Source: Hyphococcus sp.
Lineage (GTDB): Bacteria > Pseudomonadota > Alphaproteobacteria > Caulobacterales > Parvularculaceae
Reading direction: 5' to 3'
NCBI GenBank assembly: GCA_021776245.1
Contig: JAJFGF010000053.1
Span: 36,755 to 100,754 of the forward strand
DNA: 64,000 nt
The position numbers and the translations under genes are program-made. The first letter of the stretch is position 1. The number at the start of each line of letters is the position of its first letter. Shown here piece after piece: positions 8,693-17,362 of this stretch. Below the pieces are notes generated by a model. It did no database searches, was not told where the DNA came from, and saw only the letters and a list, made by a program, of their open reading frames with translations.

Positions 8693-10735
8693 TTAGTCGG
8701 CGGGCGTTGCTTCATTTGCGGAAGGCGACGTTGTATTTTCCAGTTTTCCCGCAGCCAGGCGGCGCTTGTTGCGCGTCCAGCTCTTCGGCCAGAAATGCGT
8801 CGGCATTAACTGGTATCTACGCGTGAGGAAATTCTTCTGGCGTTTTTTGCGCCGCCTTGGCGGCGCCGGCTGGTTTTCAAAAGCATGCTCCAGATCGCCA
8901 AGAGTAAGAAGATCAGTTTTCGCATCTGGCTCTGATTCTGACTCTGGTTCGGCCGTTGCTGTTTCCGGTTCGATTTCCTCGGCTTCCGGCGGGGCGTCAA
9001 ATTTGATCGCGTCGTCAATTGGTTCGGCGGCGGCAAGCGCGTCGAGCGCCAATTGCTCCGGCGTCTCTGCGGCGTCCGGATCATGCTGCGGCGGTTCTGG
9101 CAGCGATGCGTCAGAATTGCGCAGCGCCGGATTGCCGACTCTGATGCCGGGCCGGAAATAAGCGCGCGCAGCCCCGACTGCCATTGAGAGTTTTTCTATG
9201 ACAGGGCCGGCGCCTGATCCATCGCCATCCGCCTCTTGGGAGTCTTCTGATGCATTCGTCGGCAGGGCGTCATTTTCGTCTGCTGCAGTTTTCTTCTCTT
9301 GAGGCGCGGTCCTGTCGTCATCGGCCGTTGCCTGAGCAGAATCTCCCTCGTCCGAAGCCTCTGCAGGCGGCGCCGGTTCTGTGATGTTTGAATCAGGCGC
9401 TGACGGTTTTGTCGCCTTGGTCGGTTCCGGGGGCGCCGGTTCTTCGCCGGTTTCCAATTCCGGCTGCGGCGGCGCTTTTGGCGCGTCGCCGGTGGCGAAC
9501 TCTTTATTCAGTTGTTCCTGTAATTCGCGAGGCGCGCGACCAGGCGGAAATGCGTCCTCTGCCGGGCGTTCCGCCTGTTGCGCGATTTGCGCCTTTTGTT
9601 TGGCATGGGCCATCTTCGCCTTGGCGCGGTCGATAGCGGCAGCCTTTCGCGCATCGCGCGCTTTGGCGCGTTTGGCGAGCGCCAACGCCTTGGCTTTTTC
9701 TCGGACGCGGGTTTTTTTCGCTTCATCGACCGGTGCGGTTGTCACGGTCGCTGCATCTTTTGCGGCAGCGACCCGTTTATCGAGATTATCAACCAGTTGG
9801 TCGTCATTTTCTTTGTGCGATTCGTTGGGGTCTTCACCAGGCCCCGCCGGGGCATCGACCGGCGCCGCATCTGCCGGCGACGGGGCGGGCGCTTGAGTGC
9901 GAAACAGCGCCGTCAAACTTTCGGAACTCAGCGGCTCGAGATCGAGCAGTTTTCGCACTTCATTGACGCGGCCCGGCCGAAATTCATTCAAGGCGCCGAC
10001 TTTGGCCAGGTGATTGCCTTGCGCCGCTGTAAAGCCAAGCCCGCGCAACGCCGACAGCGACGCCTGATCTTCCACGCCGACGGCGGTGATCGCCGCATTG
10101 GATCGATTGGCGATATCGAGCAGATCGGAGATGGCGCTGAGCCCGGGTCCGCGAACGGTTCGGGCAAAACGCAAGATTGCCGAGCCGCCGGTTTTGATCT
10201 CGTCAAAAGGGAACGGGTCGATAGTACGCAGAAGGTCATTTGCGCGTCCACGCACTTCGATCGCGAGGCGGGCGCCTGTTTCCGCCAGCCGCGCAAAATA
10301 GGTCGATGCTGTGTCAATATCCAAATCCACAGGCGGCATCGGACATTCCAGCGTCACCAGGTCAGGTGAAAACTGGCGATCACGCATAACTTTGGCGAAA
10401 TGCGTCGCGAAAGCGTCATCACTCAGATCGCTCAGGGCGAGATTGATGGAAAATCCTGGCGCATAGGGCCCTCGCCAATCGGTATAGGCGGCAAGGGCGC
10501 CCGCAAGGACATAGCGGGTGAGCTCGCTCATCCGCCCCTGAGTTTCGAAAAACGAGATAAACGCGCCCGGCGGCAACACCCCCAAAGACGGGTGACGCCA
10601 GCGAACAAAGGTTTCTACACGCGCAAGGGCGCCATTACCGAGATCAAATATCGGCTGAAAAAGGACCTCGAATTCCTTGTTTTTTAAGGCATTATCTATA
10701 TCGACATTAGAAAGTCGAACTGCCTGAGCGCCCAT
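8693..10735 (-). CDS. Degenerate EAL-domain protein with a 400-residue disordered tail
   Basis: EAL domains hydrolyse cyclic di-GMP; this one probably only binds ligand or partners. In the 680-residue product the fold is clear at about residues 10-260 (FEVLFQPIFDLGNGALARVE, GFSINLALSDLSDDAF, VTLECPMPP, ITAVGVEDQASLSALRGLGF). The catalytic signatures are lost: EAL reads ETF, the DDFG region reads EVRG and the K-x-D Lys/Asp pair reads KTG. The remaining 400 or so residues are Ala/Pro/Glu/Asp/Lys-rich, with a charged Lys/Ala helix (about 335-385) and a basic C-terminus. An ATG at 10789 is in frame, but 10735 has a better ribosome site (GGAGGGAACACGG). The neighbours give no functional clue. Confidence 0.75.
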   Translation of the reverse strand: MGAQAVRLSNVDIDNALKNKEFEVLFQPIFDLGNGALARVETFVRWRHPSLGVLPPGAFISFFETQGRMSELTRYVLAGALAAYTDWRGPYAPGFSINLALSDLSDDAFATHFAKVMRDRQFSPDLVTLECPMPPVDLDIDTASTYFARLAETGARLAIEVRGRANDLLRTIDPFPFDEIKTGGSAILRFARTVRGPGLSAISDLLDIANRSNAAITAVGVEDQASLSALRGLGFTAAQGNHLAKVGALNEFRPGRVNEVRKLLDLEPLSSESLTALFRTQAPAPSPADAAPVDAPAGPGEDPNESHKENDDQLVDNLDKRVAAAKDAATVTTAPVDEAKKTRVREKAKALALAKRAKARDARKAAAIDRAKAKMAHAKQKAQIAQQAERPAEDAFPPGRAPRELQEQLNKEFATGDAPKAPPQPELETGEEPAPPEPTKATKPSAPDSNITEPAPPAEASDEGDSAQATADDDRTAPQEKKTAADENDALPTNASEDSQEADGDGSGAGPVIEKLSMAVGAARAYFRPGIRVGNPALRNSDASLPEPPQHDPDAAETPEQLALDALAAAEPIDDAIKFDAPPEAEEIEPETATAEPESESEPDAKTDLLTLGDLEHAFENQPAPPRRRKKRQKNFLTRRYQLMPTHFWPKSWTRNKRRLAAGKLENTTSPSANEATPAD

Positions 10736-10934
10736 CCGTGTTCCCTCCGTCAGCCAAACGGCCAGTCCCCCATTCTGGAGTTCGTCCATCTTCCTAGGCG
10801 CGGGTTAATTCTCGCTGAATAGGTTCAAATAGCTGGACGCAGGCTGACATTCAGAAGAACCATGCGGCGATTCACGGACAGGCGGAAACTATTTGTGAAC
10901 CATAGCGGTCTGCAGTTTCCCCTGGGACCGGGCC

Positions 10935-11702
10935 CTAATAGTCGAACTGTTCGCGCAAAATCCGCTCATCGAGGGATTGCCCACGGTCGAAAAGCAGCTT
11001 CATGGCGATCGACCTGTCTTCTTCGGCAGTAACGGACACCGCGTCTCGCACTTCGTAATTGTCAGCCACGGCTGATACCGGGCGGTGCTCCGGGTTTTCC
11101 GTTTCAATAGTAACGACGGCGTCATGGGGGACCAGGGCCCCCCGCCAACGGCGCGGCCTGAAGGCGCTGATCGGCGTTAGAGCCAAAAGTTGGGCGTTTA
11201 TGGGCAAAATCGGCCCATGGGCGGAAAGGTTATAGGCCGTCGATCCTGCAGGCGTTGATAAAAGGACGCCGTCGCAAATCAGCGATTCCATGCGCACTTT
11301 ACCGTTGACAATGATTTTCACCCGCGCGCTTTGCCGGGTCTGACGGAATAACGAGATTTCATTGATCGCTTTGGCGGTTTCCGTCCGGCCGTCGATGGTC
11401 TTTGCGGTCATGGTCAGGGGATGAATAACAGCTGCTTCGGCTTCGGCGATCTTTTCCGCGAGCCCGGCAATATCCTGCGTGTTCATCAAGAATCCGACAG
11501 TGCCGCAATTAATTCCATAGACAGGCTTGTCGTCGCTCATATGCGACCTGAGGGTTTCCAGCATAAAGCCGTCGCCGCCGATCGCCACGATCACATCGGC
11601 CTCGTTCGGCGGGCAGCTGCCATAACGTGTCACAAGCTCGTTGAGCAACCCCGCCGCCTCAGGCCTGTCGCCCGCCAAAAAAGCAAGATTTTGATGTGTC
11701 AT
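10935..11702 (-). CDS. nadK: NAD kinase
   Basis: Phosphorylates NAD to NADP with ATP; cytoplasmic. The 255 residues carry the family motifs in order: VIVAIGGDGFMLETL (GGDG), YGINCGTVGFLMN, the NE motif in KAINEISLFR and STPAGSTAYNLSAHGPI. The start is ATG 11702 (MTHQNLAFLAGDRPEA); the frame continues upstream to 11834, but that part overlaps the divergent egtB start and lacks family character. Divergent from egtB across about 80 bases that must hold both promoters. Confidence 0.93.
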   Translation of the reverse strand: MTHQNLAFLAGDRPEAAGLLNELVTRYGSCPPNEADVIVAIGGDGFMLETLRSHMSDDKPVYGINCGTVGFLMNTQDIAGLAEKIAEAEAAVIHPLTMTAKTIDGRTETAKAINEISLFRQTRQSARVKIIVNGKVRMESLICDGVLLSTPAGSTAYNLSAHGPILPINAQLLALTPISAFRPRRWRGALVPHDAVVTIETENPEHRPVSAVADNYEVRDAVSVTAEEDRSIAMKLLFDRGQSLDERILREQFDY

Positions 11703-11784
11703 GAGGTTTCTCGCCGCAGTTGGCTTTTGTTGACTGACCGGTATGATAAGCGGGCGCGCCCAAGAAAGGAATGCGCTGGACTGT

Positions 11785-13062
11785 ATGGCCTTCGATTCCC
11801 CCATCTTGACTGATCGCGCTGCGCTCATTGCCAAATTTAAAATGGTGCGCGGCGACAGCGAGCGACTTGCTGCGCCGCTGACGCCAGAAGACTGGATGCT
11901 GCAGTCGATGCCGGATGCAAGTCCGGTGAAGTGGAATTTGGCGCATACCAGCTGGTTCTACGAAACATTTATCCTCAAGGTTCATGCATCTGAATATAAG
12001 GTTTTTCACCCGAAATTCGGCTATCTGTTTAACTCCTATTATAATCAGGTCGGCAAAATGCATCCGCGTCCCGAGCGTGGATTGTTGTCGCGGCCGACAG
12101 CTGAAGAAATTCTCGCTTTTCGCGCTCACGTCGATACCGCGATCGAAGCGTTTGTTTCAAAGGCGAGTGATCAGGAAATTGACAATATTGCGCCGTTGAT
12201 GGCGCTCGGTTTTGCCCATGAGCAGCAGCATCAAGAGCTTTTGCTGACGGATCTAAAGCACGCGCTTTTTCAAAATCCGTTATTGCCGGCTGTATTCGAC
12301 GATGTTTCGCCGGACGATGAAACCATTGCTGCGCCCTTGTCCTGGGAAAACATGGAAGGCGGCTTGTGCGAAATTGGCTGGAATGGCGAGGGTTTTGCTT
12401 TTGACAATGAAGGGCCGCGCCACAAGGTTTATCTCCATCCTTTTCAGTTGGCGAACCGGCCGGTGACAAACGCCGACTATCTTAAATTCATCGATGATGG
12501 CGGATACGAAAATCCGAACCACTGGCTTTCCGACGCCTGGGATGCAGTCAAAAGCGAAAAATGGCGGGCGCCGCTCTATTGGCGCAAAGCCAAAGACGTT
12601 TGGCGTGAATATAGCTTGTTTGGCGAACGGCCCATCAATCTGTCAGCGCCGGTTTGCCACATTAGCTATTTTGAGGCCGCCGCCTATGCGTCATGGGCGG
12701 ATGCGCGCCTGCCGACGGAATTTGAATGGGAGGCCGCCGCGTCGCTGTTCCCGCTGGAAGGCCGGTTCCTCGAAGACGGGGCGCCAGCCTCTCCGGCGCC
12801 GGGGGCGGGGACTGACCGTCTGCTTCAGCTTTTTGGCGATGTCTGGGAATGGACCGCGAGCCCTTATGTCGCCTATCCGGGATATGCGCCGCCCGACGGT
12901 GCGATCGGTGAATATAACGGCAAGTTTATGTCCGGCCAGATGGTTCTTAAAGGCGGATCATGCGCAACACCCGCTGAGCATATGCGCGTCAGCTATCGCA
13001 ACTTCTTTCCGCCGTCGGCGCGCTGGCAGTTTTCAGGCTTCCGGCTTGCCAGAGATGCGTAA
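11785..13062 (+). CDS. egtB: Ergothioneine biosynthesis protein EgtB-like sulfoxide synthase
   Basis: Non-haem iron enzyme that joins a thiol donor to trimethylhistidine in ergothioneine synthesis. The 425 residues show an N-terminal DinB-like domain with the iron-binding set: His in WNLAHTSWFYETFIL and HEQQH in ALGFAHEQQHQELLLTDLKH. The C-terminal FGE-sulfatase domain follows (PVTNADYLKFIDDGGY, ARLPTEFEWEAAA, LFGDVWEWTASPY, LKGGSCATP, YRNFFPPSARWQFSGFRLA). The usual partner egtD (histidine methyltransferase) is not next to it, and there is no C-terminal methyltransferase as in OvoA. The start at 11785 is chosen because MAFDSPILTDRAALIAKF begins the domain. Exact thiol substrate not determinable here. 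Confidence 0.85.
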   Translation: MAFDSPILTDRAALIAKFKMVRGDSERLAAPLTPEDWMLQSMPDASPVKWNLAHTSWFYETFILKVHASEYKVFHPKFGYLFNSYYNQVGKMHPRPERGLLSRPTAEEILAFRAHVDTAIEAFVSKASDQEIDNIAPLMALGFAHEQQHQELLLTDLKHALFQNPLLPAVFDDVSPDDETIAAPLSWENMEGGLCEIGWNGEGFAFDNEGPRHKVYLHPFQLANRPVTNADYLKFIDDGGYENPNHWLSDAWDAVKSEKWRAPLYWRKAKDVWREYSLFGERPINLSAPVCHISYFEAAAYASWADARLPTEFEWEAAASLFPLEGRFLEDGAPASPAPGAGTDRLLQLFGDVWEWTASPYVAYPGYAPPDGAIGEYNGKFMSGQMVLKGGSCATPAEHMRVSYRNFFPPSARWQFSGFRLARDA

Positions 13063-13145
13063 CGCCTGAACTGCAATTGACGCATGCGGGAATGCCGGCG
13101 TTGGCGTATAGTGTCATCACAAGCCGATAGCCGGGAGATATTTCA

Positions 13146-13979
13146 ATGAACGCGCAAGCACAAACCGCCGAAGCCGTTGGGCGATCCCCGGGTTTTGATA
13201 TTCCCGATCCTCTTTGTCTGCCAACGTTGAAGGGCAAGGTGAGCGACGAGGAATGGCGCCTGCGCTGTGACCTTGCGGCGACCTACAGGCTTGCCGCGCT
13301 CTATGGCTGGGACGATATGATTTTTACGCATATTTCCGTGCGCTGTCCCGATGACGGCGGCAAAGCGCGGTTTTTGATCAATCCTTACGGCGTGTTTTTT
13401 GATGAAATGACCGCAAGTTCGCTGGTCAAAGTTGATATAGACGGAAACGTTGCAGCGGAAACGCCGTATTTTTCCAATCCGGCCGGCTTTACGATTCATT
13501 CGGCGCTGCATATGTCGCGCGACGACGCGCACGCAGTTCTTCATCTGCACACGCCCTATGGCGTTGCGGTTTCGGCGCAACAGGGCGGCCTGAAACGCTA
13601 TTCACAATTTGCCATGGTTGTTCATGATGACGTCGCCTATCATGACTATGAAGGCATTGCGACGGACCATGATGAGCGCGCGCGCCTCGTAGCGGATATG
13701 GGCAATCATGGTTTTTTGATCCTGCGCAATCACGGCACGCTGACCGTTGGAAATAACTGCGCCATCGCTTTTTTGCGTATGTATTTTCTGGAGCAAGCCT
13801 GCCGCGCACAAATTCTGGCGCAGTCGGACACCAAAGAGCCGCTTGAAGAGCCGCCGGCAATGGGCGCGAAAGTCATGCAACAGGGCGGGCCGGCATTTGC
13901 CGCGGGCATTGGCGATAATCTCGCCTGGCCGGGATTGATCAGAAAGTTACGCCGCGAAAATCCGGGCTATGACGTTTAA
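13146..13979 (+). CDS. Class II aldolase/adducin family protein
   Basis: Zinc-dependent aldolase/epimerase fold of the fuculose-phosphate aldolase superfamily; many alphaproteobacterial members are of unknown substrate. The 277 residues include the N-terminal helix LRCDLAATYRLAALYGWDDM, FTHISVRCP, the zinc site HLHTPYGVAV, the second metal region RNHGTLTVGNNCAIAF and the LEQACRAQI helix. Start ATG 13146 is preceded by GGGAG at a good distance. It follows egtB on the same strand after about 80 bases, so cotranscription is possible. A hairpin follows the stop. Confidence 0.85.
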   Translation: MNAQAQTAEAVGRSPGFDIPDPLCLPTLKGKVSDEEWRLRCDLAATYRLAALYGWDDMIFTHISVRCPDDGGKARFLINPYGVFFDEMTASSLVKVDIDGNVAAETPYFSNPAGFTIHSALHMSRDDAHAVLHLHTPYGVAVSAQQGGLKRYSQFAMVVHDDVAYHDYEGIATDHDERARLVADMGNHGFLILRNHGTLTVGNNCAIAFLRMYFLEQACRAQILAQSDTKEPLEEPPAMGAKVMQQGGPAFAAGIGDNLAWPGLIRKLRRENPGYDV

Positions 13980-13980
13980 C

Positions 13981-14018
13981 GCCAAAGCGTAAAATGAACT
14001 GCTCATTTTCACTTTGGC
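13981..14018. terminator. Hairpin between convergent genes
   Basis: GCCAAAGCGTAAAATGA (13981-13997) pairs with TCATTTTCACTTTGGC (14003-14018) around a five-base loop, with one or two imperfections. It starts two bases after the aldolase stop and lies between convergent genes, so it may end transcription from both sides. There is no long T run, so it may instead stabilise the 3' end. Confidence 0.45.
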
Positions 14019-14144
14019 AAGGCCGCCGTTCCTAGGGACATTTTTTGGCCGCCGCGCGTTCGAAAGTTCCCGCCTTACGGCGCGAAAGCCCGCGTCGCGC
14101 CAAACGCCCATCGGTCATTCTTTTTGACCGTTGGCAGGGTCGGC

Positions 14145-14630
14145 TCAGGGCTGCAGCGTTTTTAGATAAGCGATAAGATTGGCGCGCTTTTGCGCATCGC
14201 GCTGACCCGGATAAGCCATCCGGTTCCTGCTGACGAGTTTTTGCGGGTTTTCTATAAATGCGTCCAGCGTTGCATCGTCCCACACCAGACCGGACTCGAT
14301 TAACGCGCGGGAATAGGCGAACCCGTCGCGTTGCCCCGCCGGCTGTCCATAGACGCCGAAAAGATTGGGCCCGACACGTGCAGCCTCTCCCTCGCGGGCC
14401 GAATGGCACACGGCGCAGGCGCCAAATTCCTTGCGCCCGAGTTCAGCCGGGTCGGCCGCTGGCGGCGGGCTCTCGGCGACTGATTCGTTTGGCGCTGTCG
14501 TTTCGGCGGCGGCCGTTTCCACCGGCGCTGATGGCGCGGCCGGCTGAGCGGCCTCTTTTTCCGCTGGCGGGCGCTCATTGCTGCAGGCGGCAAGGAGGAG
14601 GGCGGCGGCGATGGCGAGATGTGTTTTCAT
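14145..14630 (-). CDS. Lipoprotein cytochrome c
   Basis: Single-haem electron carrier anchored to a membrane in the periplasm. The 161 residues start with a lipoprotein signal (MKTHLAIAAALLLAACSNE, lipobox LAAC). A Pro/Ala/Glu-rich flexible linker of about 40 residues follows, then a class I cytochrome c domain with haem-binding CAVCH, GPNLFGVYG and the axial Met in SRNRMAYPG. The length fits a small mono-haem cytochrome such as c552 or c556-like carriers. Its redox partner is not evident from neighbours. Signal peptidase II and Lgt processing is expected; lgt is elsewhere in this window. Confidence 0.88.
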   Translation of the reverse strand: MKTHLAIAAALLLAACSNERPPAEKEAAQPAAPSAPVETAAAETTAPNESVAESPPPAADPAELGRKEFGACAVCHSAREGEAARVGPNLFGVYGQPAGQRDGFAYSRALIESGLVWDDATLDAFIENPQKLVSRNRMAYPGQRDAQKRANLIAYLKTLQP

Positions 14631-14707
14631 AGGGCTCTTTTAACAATTTGCGCGTTATTGGCCAGCCTCTAGTCAGAGCGTTTGTTATGGGATATCGAGT
14701 GCGCCGC

Positions 14708-14783
14708 GCCGCAATAGCTCAGCTGGTAGAGCACCTGATTTGTAATCAGGGGGTCGGGAGTTCGAGCCTCTCTTGCGGCACCA
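14708..14783 (+). tRNA. tRNA-Thr (anticodon UGU)
   Basis: The full cloverleaf can be drawn: acceptor GCCGCAA/TTGCGGC, D arm GCTC-AGCTGGTA-GAGC, anticodon stem CCTGA/TCAGG with loop TTTGTAA (anticodon TGT), T arm GGGAG-TTCGAGC-CTCTC, discriminator A and an encoded CCA. A T run (TTTTTTCTTTC) follows directly and may serve as terminator. No integrase or att duplication is seen beside it. Confidence 0.97.
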
Positions 14784-14817
14784 TTTTTTCTTTCGGGGAC
14801 CCAGGAAGGCCTAGAGA

Positions 14818-16056
14818 TTGTCTGCAACAATCCTCAGCTCTGGATGCGTTGTAATCGTCGGAGCTGGACACGCCGCCGGCCAGGCCTGCGCCAGTCTGCG
14901 CCAGGAAGGCTGGCAAGGCCGCATCGTCCTGATCGGCGACGAACCTTATCTGCCCTATCAGCGGCCGCCTCTGTCAAAGAAGTTTTTGCAGGGCGAATTC
15001 GAAGAAAGCCGTTTATTCGTCAAACCGGAAGCGTTCTATCAACAGCAAAATATCGAATGCCATCTGGGCGCCCGGGCCGTTCGAATTGATCGCGACAAGC
15101 GCCAGGTTGCAACCGAAGCCGGCGATTTCATTGATTTTGATCGCCTGATCATCGCAACGGGCGCGGCGCCGCGAAAAATTTCCATCCCCGGAATTGAGGC
15201 TGACGGCGTTTGTGAATTGCGCACCATGCGCGACGCGCTGGATCTACGCGCGCGGCTTTCTGAAAAAAGCAAACTTGTCATCATTGGCGCTGGCTATATC
15301 GGCCTCGAAGTCGCGGCGACGGCGCGCGCGCTTGGGACGTCTGTGACAATAGTTGAATCGGCCGACCGGGTTCTCTCGCGCGTTACGGGACCGGAGATGT
15401 CGCGCTTTTTTCAAAACCTGCATCATGAGCAAGGCGTCGATATCCGGCTTGGCGAAACAATTGCCGGTTTTGAAACGCAAGACGGCATCCTCACCGGTTG
15501 CCGTCTTTCAACCGGTGAGATTTTACCAGCGTCAATTGCTGTCATCGGCATTGGGGTCACGCCGAATGTAAATATCGCGGAACAGGCGGCTTTGCCGGTT
15601 GAAAATGGGATTGTCGTTGACGAATATGCGCGTACGATCGATCCGCAGATTTATGCAATCGGCGATTGTTCCAATCATCCAAGCGAACTGCTCGGTCGGC
15701 GCCTTAGATTGGAGTCTGTGCCAAATGCGCTTGAACAAGGCAAAACTGCTGCTGCGGCGATTTGCGGTAAAGATAAGCCTTATGATCAGGCGCCGTGGTT
15801 TTGGTCCGATCAATATGATGTAAAACTGCAAACCGCCGGCCTGTGTGAGGGGTATGACCAGTTGCTGTTTCGGGGCGATCCAGCGGCGCGCAAATTTTCG
15901 GCGTCATATCTAAAAGGCGACGTTCTGATTGCAATTGATGCGGTGAACAGTCCCGCAGATTTTCTGCCGGCGAAAAAATTGATTGCGGACAGGGCGCAAA
16001 TCAATCGCGCCAAATTCGACGATCCGGAAATCCCGTATAAGGATTGTTTTGAATAA
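14818..16056 (+). CDS. FAD-dependent ferredoxin/rubredoxin reductase family protein
   Basis: NAD(P)H-dependent flavoprotein that passes electrons to a ferredoxin or rubredoxin, often for a P450 or ring hydroxylase. The 412 residues contain the FAD Rossmann motif VVIVGAGHAAGQACASLR, LIGDEPYLPYQRPPLSK, LIIATGAAPRKI, the NAD motif LVIIGAGYIGLEVAATA, the FAD motif IYAIGDCSNHP and the C-terminal reductase domain (SDQYDVKLQTAGL). The start is TTG 14818 with AGGAAG nine bases upstream; no ATG fits the conserved N-terminus. No partner ferredoxin or oxygenase lies nearby, so the physiological substrate is unknown. Confidence 0.88.
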   Translation: MSATILSSGCVVIVGAGHAAGQACASLRQEGWQGRIVLIGDEPYLPYQRPPLSKKFLQGEFEESRLFVKPEAFYQQQNIECHLGARAVRIDRDKRQVATEAGDFIDFDRLIIATGAAPRKISIPGIEADGVCELRTMRDALDLRARLSEKSKLVIIGAGYIGLEVAATARALGTSVTIVESADRVLSRVTGPEMSRFFQNLHHEQGVDIRLGETIAGFETQDGILTGCRLSTGEILPASIAVIGIGVTPNVNIAEQAALPVENGIVVDEYARTIDPQIYAIGDCSNHPSELLGRRLRLESVPNALEQGKTAAAAICGKDKPYDQAPWFWSDQYDVKLQTAGLCEGYDQLLFRGDPAARKFSASYLKGDVLIAIDAVNSPADFLPAKKLIADRAQINRAKFDDPEIPYKDCFE

Positions 16057-16478
16057 TCCGCATCCCGCAATATGTGTTGCGCCTGTTGCCATATCCTTCG
16101 TGTTGCTTGCCATATGGCGGCAAAAGGATAGGCCTGCAAAAACGTTGCAGCACAGGATGTCTCACGACATTGTTATCGCCTGCCGCATCACAATCAGCAA
16201 AACAAGAAACTTCGTTGAATCAAAAGGCTTTCACAGTGCAAATGCCCATGCAATTGGTTCGACAAGTCCCGATTTTTCCAGTGTCAGGCTCGCCTGACGT
16301 CGGATGCTGGTTCCAACAATTGAGGGTGGTTGCCTTATGGATGTCATAAGTGACGCCTCGCAAATTAATGCTCGGATCGGCTCTCGGTTGGGGATGATCC
16401 CTTCTTGCGAATAACAAAAAATGATTTGCGGCGGGTGAGGCTAATGTTGCAAAGTTCAATTTGCTCAAAGGGGGGCAT
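16057..16478. other. Intergenic region with an extended inverted repeat, no gene seen
   Basis: These 422 bases are visibly richer in A/T than the flanks and have no reading frame with coding character. Near the left end TATCCTT (16092-16098) and AAGGATA (16124-16130) flank TTGC/GCAA arms and the palindrome GCCATATGGC. This imperfect hairpin could act as a terminator for the reductase gene or as an operator. The remainder must carry the promoter of the downstream hydrolase. Confidence 0.35.
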
Positions 16479-17240
16479 ATGAATTCGTCTCGTAAGTTTT
16501 CGAACCTGGTTGCCGCCATTGCATTGCCAATCGCCATTTTGTTAAGCGGCATTTCCGCCTCCGCCCAGAAACTTGAAGCATCTGAAGGCGTACTGCTCAC
16601 CGGTAGAGGTGAGGCGGGTAAACCAGCGATTGTCCTTGCCCATGATTGGTTTGGCGATACGCCCTATTATCGAGAATTTGCGTCGCGATTGGTCGAACAA
16701 GGATATACTGTGATTGCGTCGGACTTGTATAAGGGAAACCCCGGGGCAAGCGACCATGCTGGAGCCTGGGAAAGGCTGCAGAAGCTTACTAAAGAACACG
16801 CCGCTGCGGTTCTCGACAGAAATATTGAATTAGCCGCCAGTCAATCCGAAAAAGTTATCATTATTGGGTTCAGCGCAGGTGCGCCTCACGCATTTGATGC
16901 AGCCAGTCGAAATGGCGATATAGTCGATGCGTCGGTTGTATTTTACAGCACGGTCGCGACAGATGAAGATACGCTGTCTAATTTGGGCGGCCCGGTTTTG
17001 GCAATCTATGGATCAAAAGACGGGCTCCATGGAAAACTGAGCGCCGCGGAAACCGCCGCCCAACTCTCAGAAGCTGCGGACGCGGCTGGCGCTGCTGCTG
17101 AAATTCACATCTATCCGGGCGCGGCGCATGCGTTCGCACAACCGCTCTTCAATGCCGGAAAAACCTATGATCCGGTTGCGGCAAACTCCGCATGGAATGT
17201 GACGCTCGATTTTATTTCGCGCATCGAGGAGACGGAATAA
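16479..17240 (+). CDS. Exported dienelactone hydrolase family protein
   Basis: Alpha/beta hydrolase of the dienelactone hydrolase type, predicted periplasmic. The 253 residues start with an N-terminal signal (basic start, hydrophobic core, ISASAQ cleavage region). The DLH core shows VLAHDWFGDTPYYREFASRL, VIASDLYKGNPGAS, the nucleophile elbow IIGFSAGAPHAFDAA, the acid region AIYGSKDGLHG and the His in IYPGAAHAF. Classical DLH uses Cys at the elbow; here it is Ser, so the substrate may differ. ATG 16479 follows AAAGGGGG; an in-frame ATG at 16461 lacks a site. A bidirectional terminator lies downstream. Confidence 0.85.
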   Translation: MNSSRKFSNLVAAIALPIAILLSGISASAQKLEASEGVLLTGRGEAGKPAIVLAHDWFGDTPYYREFASRLVEQGYTVIASDLYKGNPGASDHAGAWERLQKLTKEHAAAVLDRNIELAASQSEKVIIIGFSAGAPHAFDAASRNGDIVDASVVFYSTVATDEDTLSNLGGPVLAIYGSKDGLHGKLSAAETAAQLSEAADAAGAAAEIHIYPGAAHAFAQPLFNAGKTYDPVAANSAWNVTLDFISRIEETE

Positions 17241-17306
17241 TCTCTATTGGCAATCGATGTCGTCCGAGGAAAAGGCGTCGATGAAAAAAACCTGGGTCCA
17301 TACAGC

Positions 17307-17334
17307 AAAACCAGCCGCGACGCGGCCGGTTTCT
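17307..17334. terminator. Bidirectional rho-independent terminator
   Basis: AACCAGCCGC (17309-17318) and GCGGCCGGTT (17322-17331) form a GC-rich stem with a three-base loop. It is flanked by AAAA on the left and TTTCTTGCTTT on the right, so a T-rich tail follows on both strands. It lies between the convergent hydrolase gene and dps. Confidence 0.65.
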
Positions 17335-17362
17335 TGCTTTCGTTTGCTAAAAAGACTGCAGC

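Noticed and set aside
8245..8826. 193-codon plus-strand frame across the flgH scar
   Set aside because: It reads RQPTALRARRRRCA and similar Arg/Ser-rich shadow sequence, overlaps the EAL gene end and is not in the frame with the protein-like signal at 8337-8669.
14708..14783. tRNA-Thr as a genomic-island attachment site
   Set aside because: No integrase, no direct repeat of the 3' end found nearby, and the following gene is an ordinary reductase.
16088..16130. Extended inverted repeat as a mobile-element end
   Set aside because: No transposase or target duplication nearby; arms are short and off-centre, more like a terminator or operator.
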